From: Chlorophyllum brunneum
Lineage: Eukaryota; Basidiomycota; Agaricomycetes; Agaricales; Agaricaceae
DNA: 64,000 nucleotides
Assembly (NCBI GenBank): GCA_963576785.1
Contig: OY756150.1
Coordinates: 310,001-374,000 of the forward strand
Reading direction: 5' to 3'
Shown here one piece after another: positions 23,050-35,349 of this stretch (positions are counted from its first letter, which is position 1; each line of letters starts with the position of its first letter). A program made the position numbers and the translations under genes. Below the pieces are notes generated by a model, which was given only the letters and a program-made list of their open reading frames with translations, did no database searches and had not been told where the DNA came from.

Positions 23050-24051
23050 ATGGCTTACACCGAGGGGCATACTGCCTCGGCGCCGGGGAGTCCGGCCCAC
23101 ACACATCTCACCCTCCCGCCTCCTCCGTTGCGCAGTGCCCTGAAACGATCCCGGCCGCCGACGCCGACACAAGCCCATCAGCTCTCCCCGCTCTCCTCCC
23201 CCCTCATCGGCCACATTCCGTTGTCTCTTCCCGACGAATCCGACATATCCCACTACGACTTGACACCCACAAGTTCAATCATGCACCCACCCCTCTCTCT
23301 GAATGAACATAGAACCGGATCCCAGTCCCCACCCCAATCCAATCCTACGTCCCCCCCACACTACACCCCAAAAGTGTCGTTTGATACCTTCGAGAACCCC
23401 AATGCTAGCATGTTCAGCTTCACTCTTCAGGTCAAGAGCGAAAGCTACAAGCGGACAAGAAATACCAGAGTCTTTCTTTGTGCTGCCAGTCCCGACGAAA
23501 GTGGGAGCGAAGCCTTGGACTGGTGCCTCGAGGCGCTAGTCCAGGATGGTGATGAGCTCATTGTTTTCAGGGGTGTTGACGAAGAAGTTTTAGGTGTGTA
23601 AGCTCGTTCAACCCCTGTGTCAAGTCTTACCAGGTAAACAGACAAGGATCACGATATTCTTCGCGAGGAGGCTCGCGTTCTCATGCGTACTATCCAGGCC
23701 AAGAGCTACGAGTACGACCCGGACCGCAAGGCAAGTTTACCGTGCCGGTCCCTGCATTCTATTTTTAACTAACTCTGGGTATAGCTCTCGTTAGTGTTAG
23801 AATATATTCCTGGCAAAATCACAGACTCCCTCGATCGTCTCATTGCACTCTACCGCCCCGATTCTGTCGTTGTTGGTACTCGTGGCCGCCGCCCGTGGCA
23901 GGGCATGGGCATGATTGGCATGGGAAGCGTCAGCAAGTATTGCTTATCCCATTCTCCGGTCCCTGTCATTGTTGTTCGACCTGAGAGGAAGGTCAAGAAA
24001 ACTATGGAAAAGAGAAAGGCTGATCCAAAGAGAGGCCGACATTTTGAGTAG
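23050..24051 (+). CDS. Universal stress protein (UspA) family protein
   Basis: Three exons keep frame: 23050-23593, 23642-23730 and 23785-24051. They give 299 residues. The first about 120 residues are disordered and rich in Pro/Ser/Thr. The USP fold begins with the strand RVFLCAASPDESGSEALDWC (about 140), continues with ELIVFRGVD and EARVLMRTIQ, and closes with VVVGTRG plus a GMGSVS turn (about 239-260). This is the G-x2-G-x9-G-S/T nucleotide-binding signature of the ATP-binding subclass. The last strand is VPVIVVRP, followed by a basic tail. The second intron begins GC (AG|GCAAGT at 23731), and no GT alternative nearby keeps the frame. ATG 23050 is preferred over ATG 23023, which sits directly before a donor-like GTAAGT. 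Confidence 0.88.
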
Positions 24052-24618
24052 GGGCCAGTGCTCCTTTGTCCTTCGCTTCGTGACTTTGTTGATCTGTACA
24101 TTACTCTGGAACAGCATGTTTTTGTATTCGATAGATGTGAGCGTCACTATTTTCTCCTAGGGGACGCTGACGATATGTACCTAGGTGCTTGTGATTGCGA
24201 TTACAAGACATTCCCGCTACCCATTTTTTACGTTCACCCCTTTATTCCACAAGTATAGACTAGGCCGAATCCATGCGTCGTCCCTCCAAGCTCTCCGGAG
24301 AAACAACTACAAGCAGAAGACTCTTACCACTATACGTATCGAGCTGCCAGGGATATCTTGCTCTCCCCGGACTCTGCGAAATGGGATAGGTGTGAAACGA
24401 AACCATCTCGAAAGCCGTAGCAGCTCAACGGTGGACGTTGCAGTCATCTCGTCACCGTACAAAATTGATCTTGAGGATCGACAGGTAACTAAGTTCTTCG
24501 AACTGATTACACGACTGGGGGCGATGATGATGATGAATTCCGCATTGCTATGGCGCTCAATTGCCTACTGTGCAACGTTATCTAAAAATAATTTAAAATA
24601 ACTCAGACAAACACTTTT
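24052..24618. other. 3' flank between stress protein gene and array gene 6
   Basis: A 138-codon + frame (24185-24601) is open but shows no family signature. Two genes converge here, so 3' UTR sequence is the likely content. Confidence 0.4.
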
Positions 24619-25900
24619 TTATCCTTCTTCAACGCAGCTCTCCCTGCGGTCAAATTGACCATCGTTAACGAAAATACTATCGTCATGGAAAGTTCGAGTC
24701 GATCGCCCCTCTTCTCCTGCAGCCCAACCGAGCCCTACGCGTACATTAACTAATGTTGTACCGATCCCTGCTACCGAGGGTAAGCCATACAAGAGGATGT
24801 GTGACACCTCTCGCTTAACCAAGAACGAGACCAGGAACGTAATCATCCACACCCTGATTAGGTTCTATCAGTCGGATCCCACTCTGATGCACTAGAAGGT
24901 CCTTACGTTACCAGAGCGGCGCTCTCCACAAGGATCCCTACGATTCGCTGATTTTTGTCAGGCTATCATAGATCGGCACAGTAACGAGCCGACCACTCAC
25001 TCTGACGATTCCTTGTCCCCCGAGGGCCCGACTAAGCCTACTAGTGCTCCACACCCTCCATGAAATCAATGCAGTGGCCACGATATTGGTACTAACGACC
25101 AGTGTTCAGTAAATTCTCACTGATTATTGGGCAACGGTTTGATATATACTCACGCCAGTGGTAAGGAATACAAAATAACATTGCCAGCCACCCACACCGC
25201 TGTGTGGTTAGAGAAATAGACGAATTGATACACCCCCACGGCTGGCAGAGTTCTATGGGTTTTTGGAACAAAAACTTAGAAGGACTCAGATACGTACAAA
25301 GTTGTGCAATGGTTAGTACCGCGGCACCTGCGATTATGATCTTTCTTTGGTCCCAGATGATGTACAGTCGGTAAATCTAGGTGCAGTGAATATAATGAGA
25401 AGTGAACCTTATGTTGAGTGACATTCAACCGCTTACTAGAATCCAATCTGCAACGACAAGGGCGAACACACCAAACACATTCTGGGCGTAAGTGATGATA
25501 CTAAAACCTCCCGGGTTTTGATCGTCCTTCACAAGCTCAGGGTGTGTTAACATAATCCACAGAAGCACCCAGGTCTGCAATTCCAAGGTTGGTTTCGGTG
25601 ATTTGTATGTCCAACGTCTCCACTCACCAATGTAACGACAAGAAATAGGAGGTACCCCAGGGTCAGGTATACCATAGTGCCGAAGGAGCCAGAGGAGCGA
25701 GTCTTGCTCACCAAAACTTGGTGGTGAAGGACTAGACTCGACTGAATGAATAAAATAAAGAATGCGCCGTAGAGTGTGCTTGCAACAAACACAACGCCAA
25801 CATTGTCTTCGATTTTGGGTTCAGGAAAATCCAGATGAGAGAAATCCATGAATGAGGAATCTGGGCCAAAACGATGATTCGCAGGCTCGTTAGTTCCCAT
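24619..25900 (-). CDS. Array gene 6: orphan seven-helix membrane protein, subfamily 1
   Basis: Starts at ATG 25900. The first exon encodes a 30-residue leader, then VGVVFVASTLYGAFFILF and MVYLTLGYLLFLVVTL. Later exons encode TWVLLWIMLTHPEL, NVFGVFALVVADWIL, IYRLYIIWDQRKIIIAGA, VYQFVYFSNH, NIVATALISWRVW and a last exon ending LVNVRVGLGWAAGEEGRS with stop TAA 24619. These exons parallel array genes 1 and 2, so subfamily 1 members flank the subfamily 2 genes on both sides. It is separated from gene 5 by the stress protein gene. No function is known; a receptor-like role is inferred from topology. Confidence 0.78.
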
Positions 25901-27320
25901 GCATTTTAACAAGTCAACTTCGGGATTTTTCCGAGCGGACTGATGCAGATCAACTTTGATTTGCGAAATCTGTAATATGAAGGGATGACCATCACTAGGA
26001 CTACTTGTCTATTAAAAGGAAGCACCACGCTTTACTACGCCGTCCGGAGGAGTTCGTCGGCGATGGTGGCTCAGGACATGAATCATCCTACGGATTTTCT
26101 GCCCGAAAAGACTCATGCATCATGTCCTGTGCGTCGCGACTCGTACAGCGTTGACAGACCTTGAGAGAGTACAACCGATGTCATCCACTTGTGACAACCC
26201 AACCCCAAATTATCGCCGTCTTACTAATTCAAATGATGTTCTTGGGCGCTGAATGAATGCTGAGCACAGACTTGGCACGGACACACACGAATAAATTAAC
26301 CCATCAGAAATCACATCCGAACGTTTCGTGGACCGTCATCTATGAATGTGATATTCCAACAGTCAATTAGTTATGAGATGGCATGTGTCCTATCATGCTT
26401 CACATCACATTTCGCGTTTCACGTATCGTGCACATCTCTTTGGTGGACCAATCCAATTGTAATTGGGGCAGGCAGCTGTAGACCCAGTGTTTATGAGGAC
26501 ATAGTCCAAAACTGACCGTGACGTTGAGACCCAATAATTCTCTCACTTATGGGAGGCTTATGCCTGATCAATAATGTGAACATGACGATTTTAGTGCATG
26601 GGTTTAGTCCTGTATCATATCTTAAGGAATTCATCATGGTGTAAAAAGAGCCTCCCGGCACCGAGCGAATTTTCTATTCTCATTTTTGATAATTCTGTCT
26701 TATTTTCCTCAAATAATGTTGACTTAACCCTCAGTGTTTTAGTCTCTAATCAGCTATATCCCAGATTGAGACATCTGTAAGAGAACACCAGGATAATATT
26801 TATACAGGAAACATGCCATACTTTACTGCAATCGCGTTGATGCAACTCCCGGACATTGGAATGATCCCGATTTTGCGAACCATTGCAGCCTGCCAAGCGG
26901 AGGTCACTTCATCTCAACATGTGGGCCGGATTTGTAGGATGTCTCAATGAATCATGATCATCTTGTAGGTGTCTAGAGTTTATGAACATCAGCCTTCACC
27001 TCATTGTCTTTTATCATGCTCCAGATCTTTACCCACACTTGACTCACACTTGATTCATGCCCGGTTCACATTTTCCTCGGGCTCGCTCATCCCTTCCTCG
27101 TGCTTTCTTCCCCTCTGGGTACATGGACTCATGCTTTCTTAGGTGCCATCACGCTGGAACTCACGCTGCTCACGCCCACCATCATGTTCATCAACGCTCA
27201 GACTCGTGCGATCCCGCTTACGACATGTGTCCCATGAACGGGAGTGCCATCGACATTATTATAGGCGTATTACATAAAATTATTCCAGAAGTATAACCCA
27301 AAACATGGAAACCCGTATCC
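25901..27320. other. 1.4 kb intergenic region
   Basis: Nothing supported. The part 27040-27260 has C-rich, repetitive words (CTCATGC, CTCACGC) and a 79-codon open frame without similarity. Confidence 0.45.
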
Positions 27321-30300
27321 TCACTTCCCCTCCACAAAATCCATTGAAGAATCAGCAACCGATTCGAGAAATTTACCCATCACTCCCCATTTTTTCGCCT
27401 GCGGCTGTGGGGAAGGAGGCACTTCTGGACCGGGATCCCCACCACGAAGTGATAAGGTACTAGCATCCGACCGCATCCTCCTCACAAAGCGTTTGTGGCC
27501 AGGTGTCGGGCTCTTGATGTGTTCAGGTGACTTTGAGGACTCAGCTGCCGCGGTGGAAGGAGACCCTGTGGAGGAGGTTGCGACCCGAAGCTGAGGACGT
27601 TGGCCTTTCTTTGTCTCTTTGTCTACTTCGTTGGCCTTACCTTTGTCTTTCTCCTGCTCCCGTTCCTTTTCTTTCTCCTTCTCCTTTTCCCTCTCCTTCT
27701 CCTTCTCCCGCGTGGTATCGTTGCTTTCTTTCTTCCTCAATAAGCCACGGTTCAGTAACATACTTCCCGAACGCCCAACGCTCCCACTAGTGCTCACGGG
27801 CTGCGATCCACTTGCACAAGGTTCCCTCAGCTCCCGGTCTTTCATGCTGGGTTTGGACGAAGAAAACCAGCTGGAACTAGCAGCCGTAGGACTCTTCAGC
27901 TCGTCATTCCCAGACCCAAGGCTAGTAATATCCCAAAATGAGCGCGCTTTACTCTTTGATTTCTCCTTGTTGTCATACTGAGCGTTGAGGATGGGCATGC
28001 TAGGTCTCCGAAGTGGCGACTCCTGCGTTCCTTTTCTGAGACCGGTATGAAGTGATGCCGAGTGGTGCAAGGTGTGATGTTGCTGAGACGGCGTGCGTGC
28101 ATGGTGTGGGCTGAGAGTGTCTGGTACGATCCTCGTAGGGGGTGGCGAGGTGGCGACGAGGGATGTGGTCGTGCTACTCAGTTGGCTTGTCGTAGATAGC
28201 AGTGCTGTCTGAGCATCAGGTCCTAAAACCATATTAGATTAACAGCGGATGAAATGTTGTCTATGCCTACTCACCTTCGGGTGGTCTGTGACCGAACGTA
28301 ATCGAGGCCTCCGGTTCCATCTGATTTCTGCTTTTCATATACTTCTTCATATCATCTGCGGGGTTTACGGGAACTCCGAGGTCCAGTTCCGTATCCATGC
28401 CCATGGCAGAGTTGGCATCGCGTCTCGCCTGTATCGCATACTGCCTCCTCGCTTGCCTATGAACATCCATCTGCCAACCGGGCCACTCCAGCTCAGATGC
28501 GTTTTCTTCTTCCTCGTCACTCCAGTTGGACAATCGCATGTGCATGCTCGACATCCTCGTTGATATCCTTGGGGACTTGGCAATGCTGAAGTCATCTGCG
28601 GCACTCGAGGCACTGGACACGTCGTCTCTACCCCCATCACTGTCTTCTCTTGAGCTCTCATTTCCGCTGTCCCCACCTTCCCTCGGGACGTCAGGGATGA
28701 CACCCTTTGAGGATCCGGTGCTCCTCACACTCTTCCCACTTACTTTCCTCTGGTTCGTCGGTGACCCTACAGAAACCCCCTTCACAGTCCCGCCACTCCC
28801 CACAGTCTTCTGTCCAATCGTTCCCAAGCTCGAGACGTTGTCCTCTCCACCACCACTCTCCTTTTTCTTTCCCTTGCCTTTCTTCTCCCGGACATATTGG
28901 AATCCAGCAACTCCGCCTTTGGTACCCCACCGTATTCCTAGCCTCTCAAAGTCATTCGTCACACCACTCGCACCCGCAATGACAGGATCTTCACGGCCCC
29001 AATATATCGTCTCCATCGGCCTTCCTACATCACCCATTCCTGCGCGCTGAGCTTTGCGCAGGATATTAAGACGCCATTCGGGGTATGGTAACGTGGTTGA
29101 TGTTCGTGCGGGATACTGGAAACGCGGATCACCGTAGCCGGGAAGGGGGGTCACGTATTCCGTTTCAGAGTCGATTTTTTCATCTGATGATGATGGAGAG
29201 GGGGGAGTTAAATGTGAGGAGGGAGAGGAAATAGTATGATTCGACGGAACAGATGGAGAAGTTGGTGTAGATGGAGGTTGTGGCTGATGTGATTTCGCAG
29301 AAGAGGGGGAAGATGTCGTCTGCTGAGACCGGAGGGATGTGGGGGAGTTGGGCATACTGAAATGTGCAGGGATGTCCTTGGATTCGAGAATGGATTCGAG
29401 ACCGAGTGGTGCATGCTGGACATGGTGGAAACGAGCACTGGGACTGCTGGGCCCGACACTGGGGGGCTGTGTAAGCGTTTGAGGTGGTGGAGGTTGATCA
29501 TCCAAAGGCCCTCCAAGCATGCGTTCCATGAAACTCGACTTCATAGGGTGCGGGCAATGCTGATGTATGATCCTCAAGAACGACTGAAAAGCTGTTCTCC
29601 CATCAGGACATGTCAACGGAGCTTTTTATATTTACCAACACTCACCGAAATCGTTGCCAATATCCAAACACACCCATTCACCATCTTCATCTTTCTTCTT
29701 CTTCTGCCTCTCACGTTCTCTCTCAGCTCTTTCCTTTTCCCTCTCCTTCTGCCTCTCCTTCTCCTCCAACTCCCTCTGTTCCCTAATCTTCGCCTCTCTC
29801 TCCCTCTGCTCCTCCAACTCTCTCTCATACCTCCGTCTCTCTTCTTCTCTTCTGGTATTAAATAATCCATACCGATACCCAGTCTTTGGCGTTTCGAAAA
29901 ACTCTTGATCGAGGTTCAAATCTTCGTCATACTCGTCGTTCTCACCCGTCCCGAAACTTCCACCAGCGCTTCCTTCAAAAGACGCAGAAGATCCATGTGA
30001 AGACGTACTTCTTGCACCTCCAACACTGTGACTATGTCCAGAGGCGGTAGAAGATGTTTTCACTGCGTGAGGAGCTTTTTGTATCTGAGGCGGGGGTGCA
30101 AAAATAGGACTAGACAATTCTCCTTCGTCTTCCTCATTCACACCATCATCTTCTACACGTTCGTCGCCGGATGAATGGAGTTGACCAATTAAGCGCTGAC
30201 TTGTTTTCTTTTGTAGTTGTTGCCTTGGTTCAATGGATGTACTGGCCACAATGGTGGTTGAAGAACCTAGACGCGGAATGGGAGGGGGGATTTCTAGGTC

Positions 30301-33300
30301 CCTCGAGGAGGAAGATGTGATAATAGTCCTCGGACCAAATATCACAACGCTCTTCTTATCACCATCTTCGGCATTGGTCTCCATCTCGACCCGTTTGTCC
30401 ACTTCGACTTGAACAACCACGCTTGGGATATTATTCGATCCGGTGGTACTAGCGTCTTCTCCTTCCGTAGTAGTAGTGGTAGTCACCGTGTCGTGACTCA
30501 AAGACGAAGAAGAAAGAGAGGGATTGGAAACCGTAGAAGGTTGATTCGCATATTCAATCTCCTCTTCATCGTCTTCTTCTACAACCGGTGGATTATCAGG
30601 CACAGCATCTGGATAAGGTTCTGGTACACCATCTTCATCTTCATCTTCGTCTTCATCAGAAGGTTCATCTTCGTCGTCGTCCTCCGTAGTTTCGACGTTA
30701 CTCGTCTCACTCCGTCCGCGATCCCAAGTTGCGAATTCCATTTCGTCTTCATCACTTGACGGTCCAACAGATCTAGCACCTGCAACAACAGTCATACTAC
30801 TCCCACCTGGCGCACCTCTCCCCGTTGGCGTGATCGTATTCGCACCAACACCACCACCACCGCCACCACCAGCACTACCACCAACAGTCGAACTAGACCC
30901 AGCTTCAGAAGTAAAATACCTCCCATGTCCATGCGGAGAATGCGGTTGAACCAAAACAGTAGCAACCGCAGCAGCCGAAGCAGCAGCAAAATGTTCTTCA
31001 ACAGCTCTCTCATGTTCCTGCATCCTCAACTTCAACTGTCTCTCCATCCTCTCCTTCTTCGCCTTTTTCTTCTTTCCCCAATTCCAAAACCCCACATTCA
31101 ACGAACCCAACCCCCAATCGTTTTCTTTCTCTTTAGCCTTCTTCAACTCTTTTTCTTGTTTTAATCTCTCCTTTTCTTCTTCCTTTTCTCGCTTCCGGCG
31201 TTGCTTTTTTTCTTTTTTTTCTTTTTCTTCGAGAGCTTCTTTGTAGGTTTTTGCTGTGCTGGGGATGCCGCCGCCGAATATTTGCGCGGCGAGTATACCT
31301 TGGAGGTCGATATCTTTTTCGTAATGTGCTCGATCGCGGTCGTGGTAGATTCGGTCTTTGCGAACGTGATGATGTCGATGATGATGAGTTGTTCTTCCTC
31401 CACTAGAAGTCGTAGATATAGATCCATAAGGATCTTTCAATCCACGTAAAGTCGAACTTGTCCCCGAAGAAGATGCTTTTCCACTCTTCCCACTCATCCC
31501 TACACGTGCATCCCCACCATTACCACCACCACTTCGACTATTCCGCATCTTCATTTTGAATTTAAACCGATTGATATATCCCGGTTCTGTTCTCAACTTT
31601 GGTGGACACTTCCATAAAGGATTATTCGACCTCACACCACCCCATTCACCCGCTCGTTCTTTCATATCCTCCAATGCCAAAGTCGTAGGATCCAATTCAT
31701 ATTCTCGTTCCCTCTCCTTTTCCTTTTCACGTTCCTCATCTTCTTCCTGTTTCGTTTTCTTTCTGTTGGCGGCCATGGATGAAGGTATACCAGCGTTAAT
31801 GGCTGTGATTGTGGTTGCAGTGGTCGTAGTAGTGGAAGTGGAAGGTCGAGAGGATTGATAAGATGATGAAGGGTGTTTACGAAATTGTAAACACACAACG
31901 CGTAGCCCAGAAGCTTTTTGTTCGTCAATCGTAATCGGGAGATACGTAGGGTCGAAACGAGATCCAACGAGTGGTGTTAATTCTCTCGCTTTAGTATGTT
32001 GATGCAAAGAACTCGCATTGGGGAAACTGAAATTGAATTCTTTCCCTCCACCACCACCTCCTCCAATCCAACTTCCAGATCCATGATGACCATGACTATG
32101 ACCAGTAGAACCATGACCTCCTTTCCGATGATGATAATGATATCGATCCGAATCGGATTCTTTATCAGACGATGAAGAATTGTCGAAATACCCGTGAGGA
32201 GGACGTGGTGGACGTTGAATATGGAGATTTACGGCTGGAATTAGGATTTCGGGTGTGACGGCTGGGTGGTCTAGCGGTGGATTGAAGCCGGAGTAGGAAA
32301 GATATCGAACGAGGTGTTGAGTGTTTGTAAGTGAGATGATATTTTTGAGTGGGAGGACGTGCGTTGCCTCGTCGTCCTGCGTATTACATTATTAGCTTTC
32401 GTAGTGGAATGGAGTAAAAAGACGAGACGTACTTCACGATCTTTGAGAACGGCAAGATAACCATTTTGAATTTTAACCCAACGTTCCCGCCATTCGACAC
32501 GTACGAGTTTTTGTTGTTGGATAGAACTCCTTCCATGGTGATGGTCTTTCTCACCAAGCGCATAGACGTTAACGCCCATTCCCAATCCACCAGGAACAGT
32601 CGTACCACTATGCACACCATACCTATACGGATCCGCAACAATTTGTTGAACCTGCATCGTCTGTTGACCACTTCCTCCCCCACCAGAACCACCACCGCTA
32701 CCACCACTTCCTCCACCAACAGATCCACCAACACCAGCAACACCAGCAAACGCAATATCACTCCAATCACCACGCCAAACAATCCTCAAAGTCCTAACCC
32801 AACCCTCCCAATACGGCTGAACATAAACATCAATCGACCTCGGTATTCTCGAAAGTGCAAGTTCGACTTTTGTTTTGGAAATCTTCTGGCCGTAGTATTC
32901 CACCACACCGACGTTAGCGCCAGCGCCAGAATTGAGATTCATGGCTTTGAGAATCTGGGCGTGATAGGCTGCTCGATCTTTATCTTTATCTTTGATCGTC
33001 TTGTCTTTGTCTTTCGAATGTTTACCTCCTCCTCCAGCTCCTCCTACTCCTCCTATTCCTATTCCTGTTCCTGTTCCTGCTGTTGAGGTAGCGGCGAGAA
33101 TAGCTTCAGCTTCAAACCGTTTCTTCAACTTCCCTCTCAACCTCTCTCTCTCCCTATGTCTCTCCGGATTCCATAAATGACAAACTTGATATTCATACAA
33201 CACATGCGTGGTTTGAAAACTTGGTCCATGAAGTTCAACCAATTCGAATTCATGAATATCATACCACGATATGATAGATTCATCATCAGCTAGAAGTTGA

Positions 33301-33961
33301 CCAGTGGAATATCGGGTTATGGACCAATGAGATGGGTTGATACCACCTGGGTATTTATCCGTATCGGAAGTAACAGCGGCGGCGGCGGGATTTGTTGTGG
33401 TAGGTGAACGAGGAAAGGATTCGGTATCACTTTGAGTGATAACAGGTCCGATACGACCACCAGGAATAGAAGGGTCGATTCCAATCGACATCATCCTCGC
33501 TGATTTCCTCTTCTTCTTCTCTCCAGAACTCGAAAACCCACTCCCATCAGATCCACTGAAATCTTCCTCAGTATCACTTGACAACCATCCTCTCCCCGTA
33601 GTACCACCACCACCACCGCCACTACCATAAAACCCAGTCTTATGTGGAGGTGCAAAGATGATAGGACTAGCTGGTCTCGTACGTGGATCAGGTGCGAATG
33701 TTATAGGCGACGGCGGTCGTTCTGGTGATTTCCCCGATAAAGGTGTTGGAGAAAAGATGCGTTGTGGGATGGAAATGGAGAATAAACGATGAATGAGCCA
33801 GAGTTTGAGTTGACGAATTGTCCAGGATGGTTCGATGTGTGTTGTGAGCCATTGGTCGTGTTGGACTGTGAATGTGTATTGTAGTAGATTGCTAGACAGC
33901 TGTGGGAGGGTTGCTTACTGAAACGGCAGGTTATGATGATTTTCTTCGAGTCGTCGAGCAT
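27321..33961 (-). CDS. Very large PH-domain protein, mostly disordered
   Basis: Five exons keep frame: 33961-33919, 33865-32433, 32376-29646, 29591-28275 and 28222-27321. They give 2141 residues. The N terminus (about 1-45, KKIIITCRF...WTIRQLKLWLIHRLF) resembles a beta-grasp fold. Residues about 465-600 look like a pleckstrin-homology domain (VEWRERWVKIQNGYLAVL, with the intron inside, then ATHVLPLKNI). The remainder is low-complexity: Gly/Ser runs, His runs, several Lys/Glu/Arg single-helix segments (900-1000 and 1300-1400), acidic runs, and SP-rich stretches. Short ordered islands recur, such as LPYPEWRLNILRKAQRAGMG. PH domains usually bind membrane phosphoinositides, so a cortical scaffold is a reasonable inference. 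I do not recognise an ortholog with a known role. ATG 33961 is the first ATG in frame. Confidence 0.83.
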
Positions 33962-34039
33962 GGGGAAGGGAGGCAAAGAGGATCATCGATGGTTACGTCC
34001 CTTATTTCTCACTCTGATAAGATAACAACAGCTTATCTA

Positions 34040-35247
34040 TCAAAGCTCATACTCTGCCCCATTGGGGTCTAGCCACTTTGTAAGTACATCTCCGTCTCTA
34101 GTAATATATTCTTTGTGCGTCAGCACATCCTCCATCGTCTTTTCATCCAAAAACTGCACTCTGAGTGGCTCATGGGCCTTATGTACAACGTAATTCAGGT
34201 TTTGCAAAAACGACTTTACAACCTGTCGTTTTGGCTTTACGGAAGCCACTCGGACGCCCAGCACGCGTGCGCTCGGCGGAAAAACATACCCAGACCAAGT
34301 TGATGGCCAAACGGTAAGTACGAGATCAATGCGTCGGAGATTGGGTAGGAACGGAAACAAGGGGTGAACGGTGTTGAGGTGAAGGTTGAGATCTATTTGA
34401 CCGTTGTAATTGACGAAATTGAGTTGGAGAGTATGCAAGGATGGGAAAGGCCGTGTGAGGAGATGATTACGCCACTCTGGAGGGGGGAACGGTGTGTAGA
34501 GATTGATGCAGAGTCGGTGGAGGGATGTGAAGATGCTGGATATTGGAACGCAACTGGTATAGCCTGTTGACCATACTTGAAGTGAGTGCGAGAGTGGATC
34601 GAGCAAGGGGCCGATTGATGTCGTTGCGGAAGGGTTGATGCCGATGAGATGGGGATGGGAACGGAGGATAGACACCCAGACTTGGGGATCGAGGACGTCA
34701 ATTTCGTAGATCCAGTTGAGGAACACGAGTTTAGGACACCAGGTATGGGAGATGGAGGGTTCGATCCACGAGCGGTCGGGACAGCGTCCGACGGAGAGGA
34801 CTTGGAGGTTTGGGATGGCCTGAAGAAGGCGGAGGAGGAGAGAACCGACTTGGGAGTACTGGTCGGTGGTTTCGTCGCCTGCCTGCTTGATATCAATGTC
34901 GAGGCGCTTCGTGCACCAGCCAATCTCCTCGACTGCCGCTACGATGGCTGGTAGATGCTTGACCCTGGAAACGAGAAGCCACTCGTACAAGAACGAAAAC
35001 GCGAGTCTGTGCCATATCTTGCACACACGGACCAGATATCTCCTCGTCACCTAGTAGGGACCTTAGCACGAGTCAACGACAGCGAGAGCATACTGACCAA
35101 CGACAGCCTGTAGTGCCTCGCCACCTCTCTCGCCCTCGAGCCCTGCATGCGCCTGATGACGAGGTCGGGTATGTCGATGCCATAGGGGACCCAGGTGGCA
35201 TGGCGGAGGACTTGTGTGAGCAGCTCGTGTGGCAGAGAATCAAGCAT
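34040..35247 (-). CDS. F-box-like protein with leucine-rich region
   Basis: Two exons, 35247-35098 and 35050-34040, give 386 residues. The N terminus LDSLPHELLTQVLRHATWVP (residues 2-21) is an F-box-like start, interrupted by a loop and continued after the intron by VCKIWHRLAFSFLYEWLLV, the second half of the usual F-box helix pattern. The rest has irregular Leu-rich repeats (LQVLSVGRCP, LVFLNWI, LHTLQLNFV, LRRIDLVL), as in the many agaricomycete F-box proteins. It would act as a substrate receptor of an SCF ubiquitin ligase. The target is unknown. Its start lies 102 bases from the divergent Sec61-alpha start, and its stop is only 78 bases upstream of the PH gene start. Confidence 0.82.
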
Positions 35248-35349
35248 GCGATTGGGTCATGTGACTGAGCGACGTGTCTGCTTATGCAACGGCGTGCCAC
35301 GTCTCATTTCACGGCTACTTATACGCCAGCAGCACTTGTCTCTGCAACA
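35248..35349. promoter_or_regulatory. 102-base divergent promoter between F-box gene and Sec61-alpha
   Basis: The whole interval between two ATGs on opposite strands. It contains CTTATACG near 35318, a weak TATA-like element for the + gene, and GCCACGTC near 35295. Transcription starts cannot be fixed from sequence. Confidence 0.5.

Noticed and set aside
22783..23253. 156-codon minus frame with hydrophobic segments
   Set aside because: Overlaps the first exon of the stress protein gene on the other strand; no signal peptide at its start and no domain.
29627..29640. A 24-base intron in the PH gene ending at AAAAAG
   Set aside because: Too short to splice. The acceptor at 29592 gives a normal 54-base intron and keeps the frame.
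27527..31858. Many + frames rich in Ser, Phe and Leu between 27.5 and 31.9 kb
   Set aside because: Shadows of the Lys/Glu/Arg and Ser-rich low-complexity exons of the PH gene on the minus strand.
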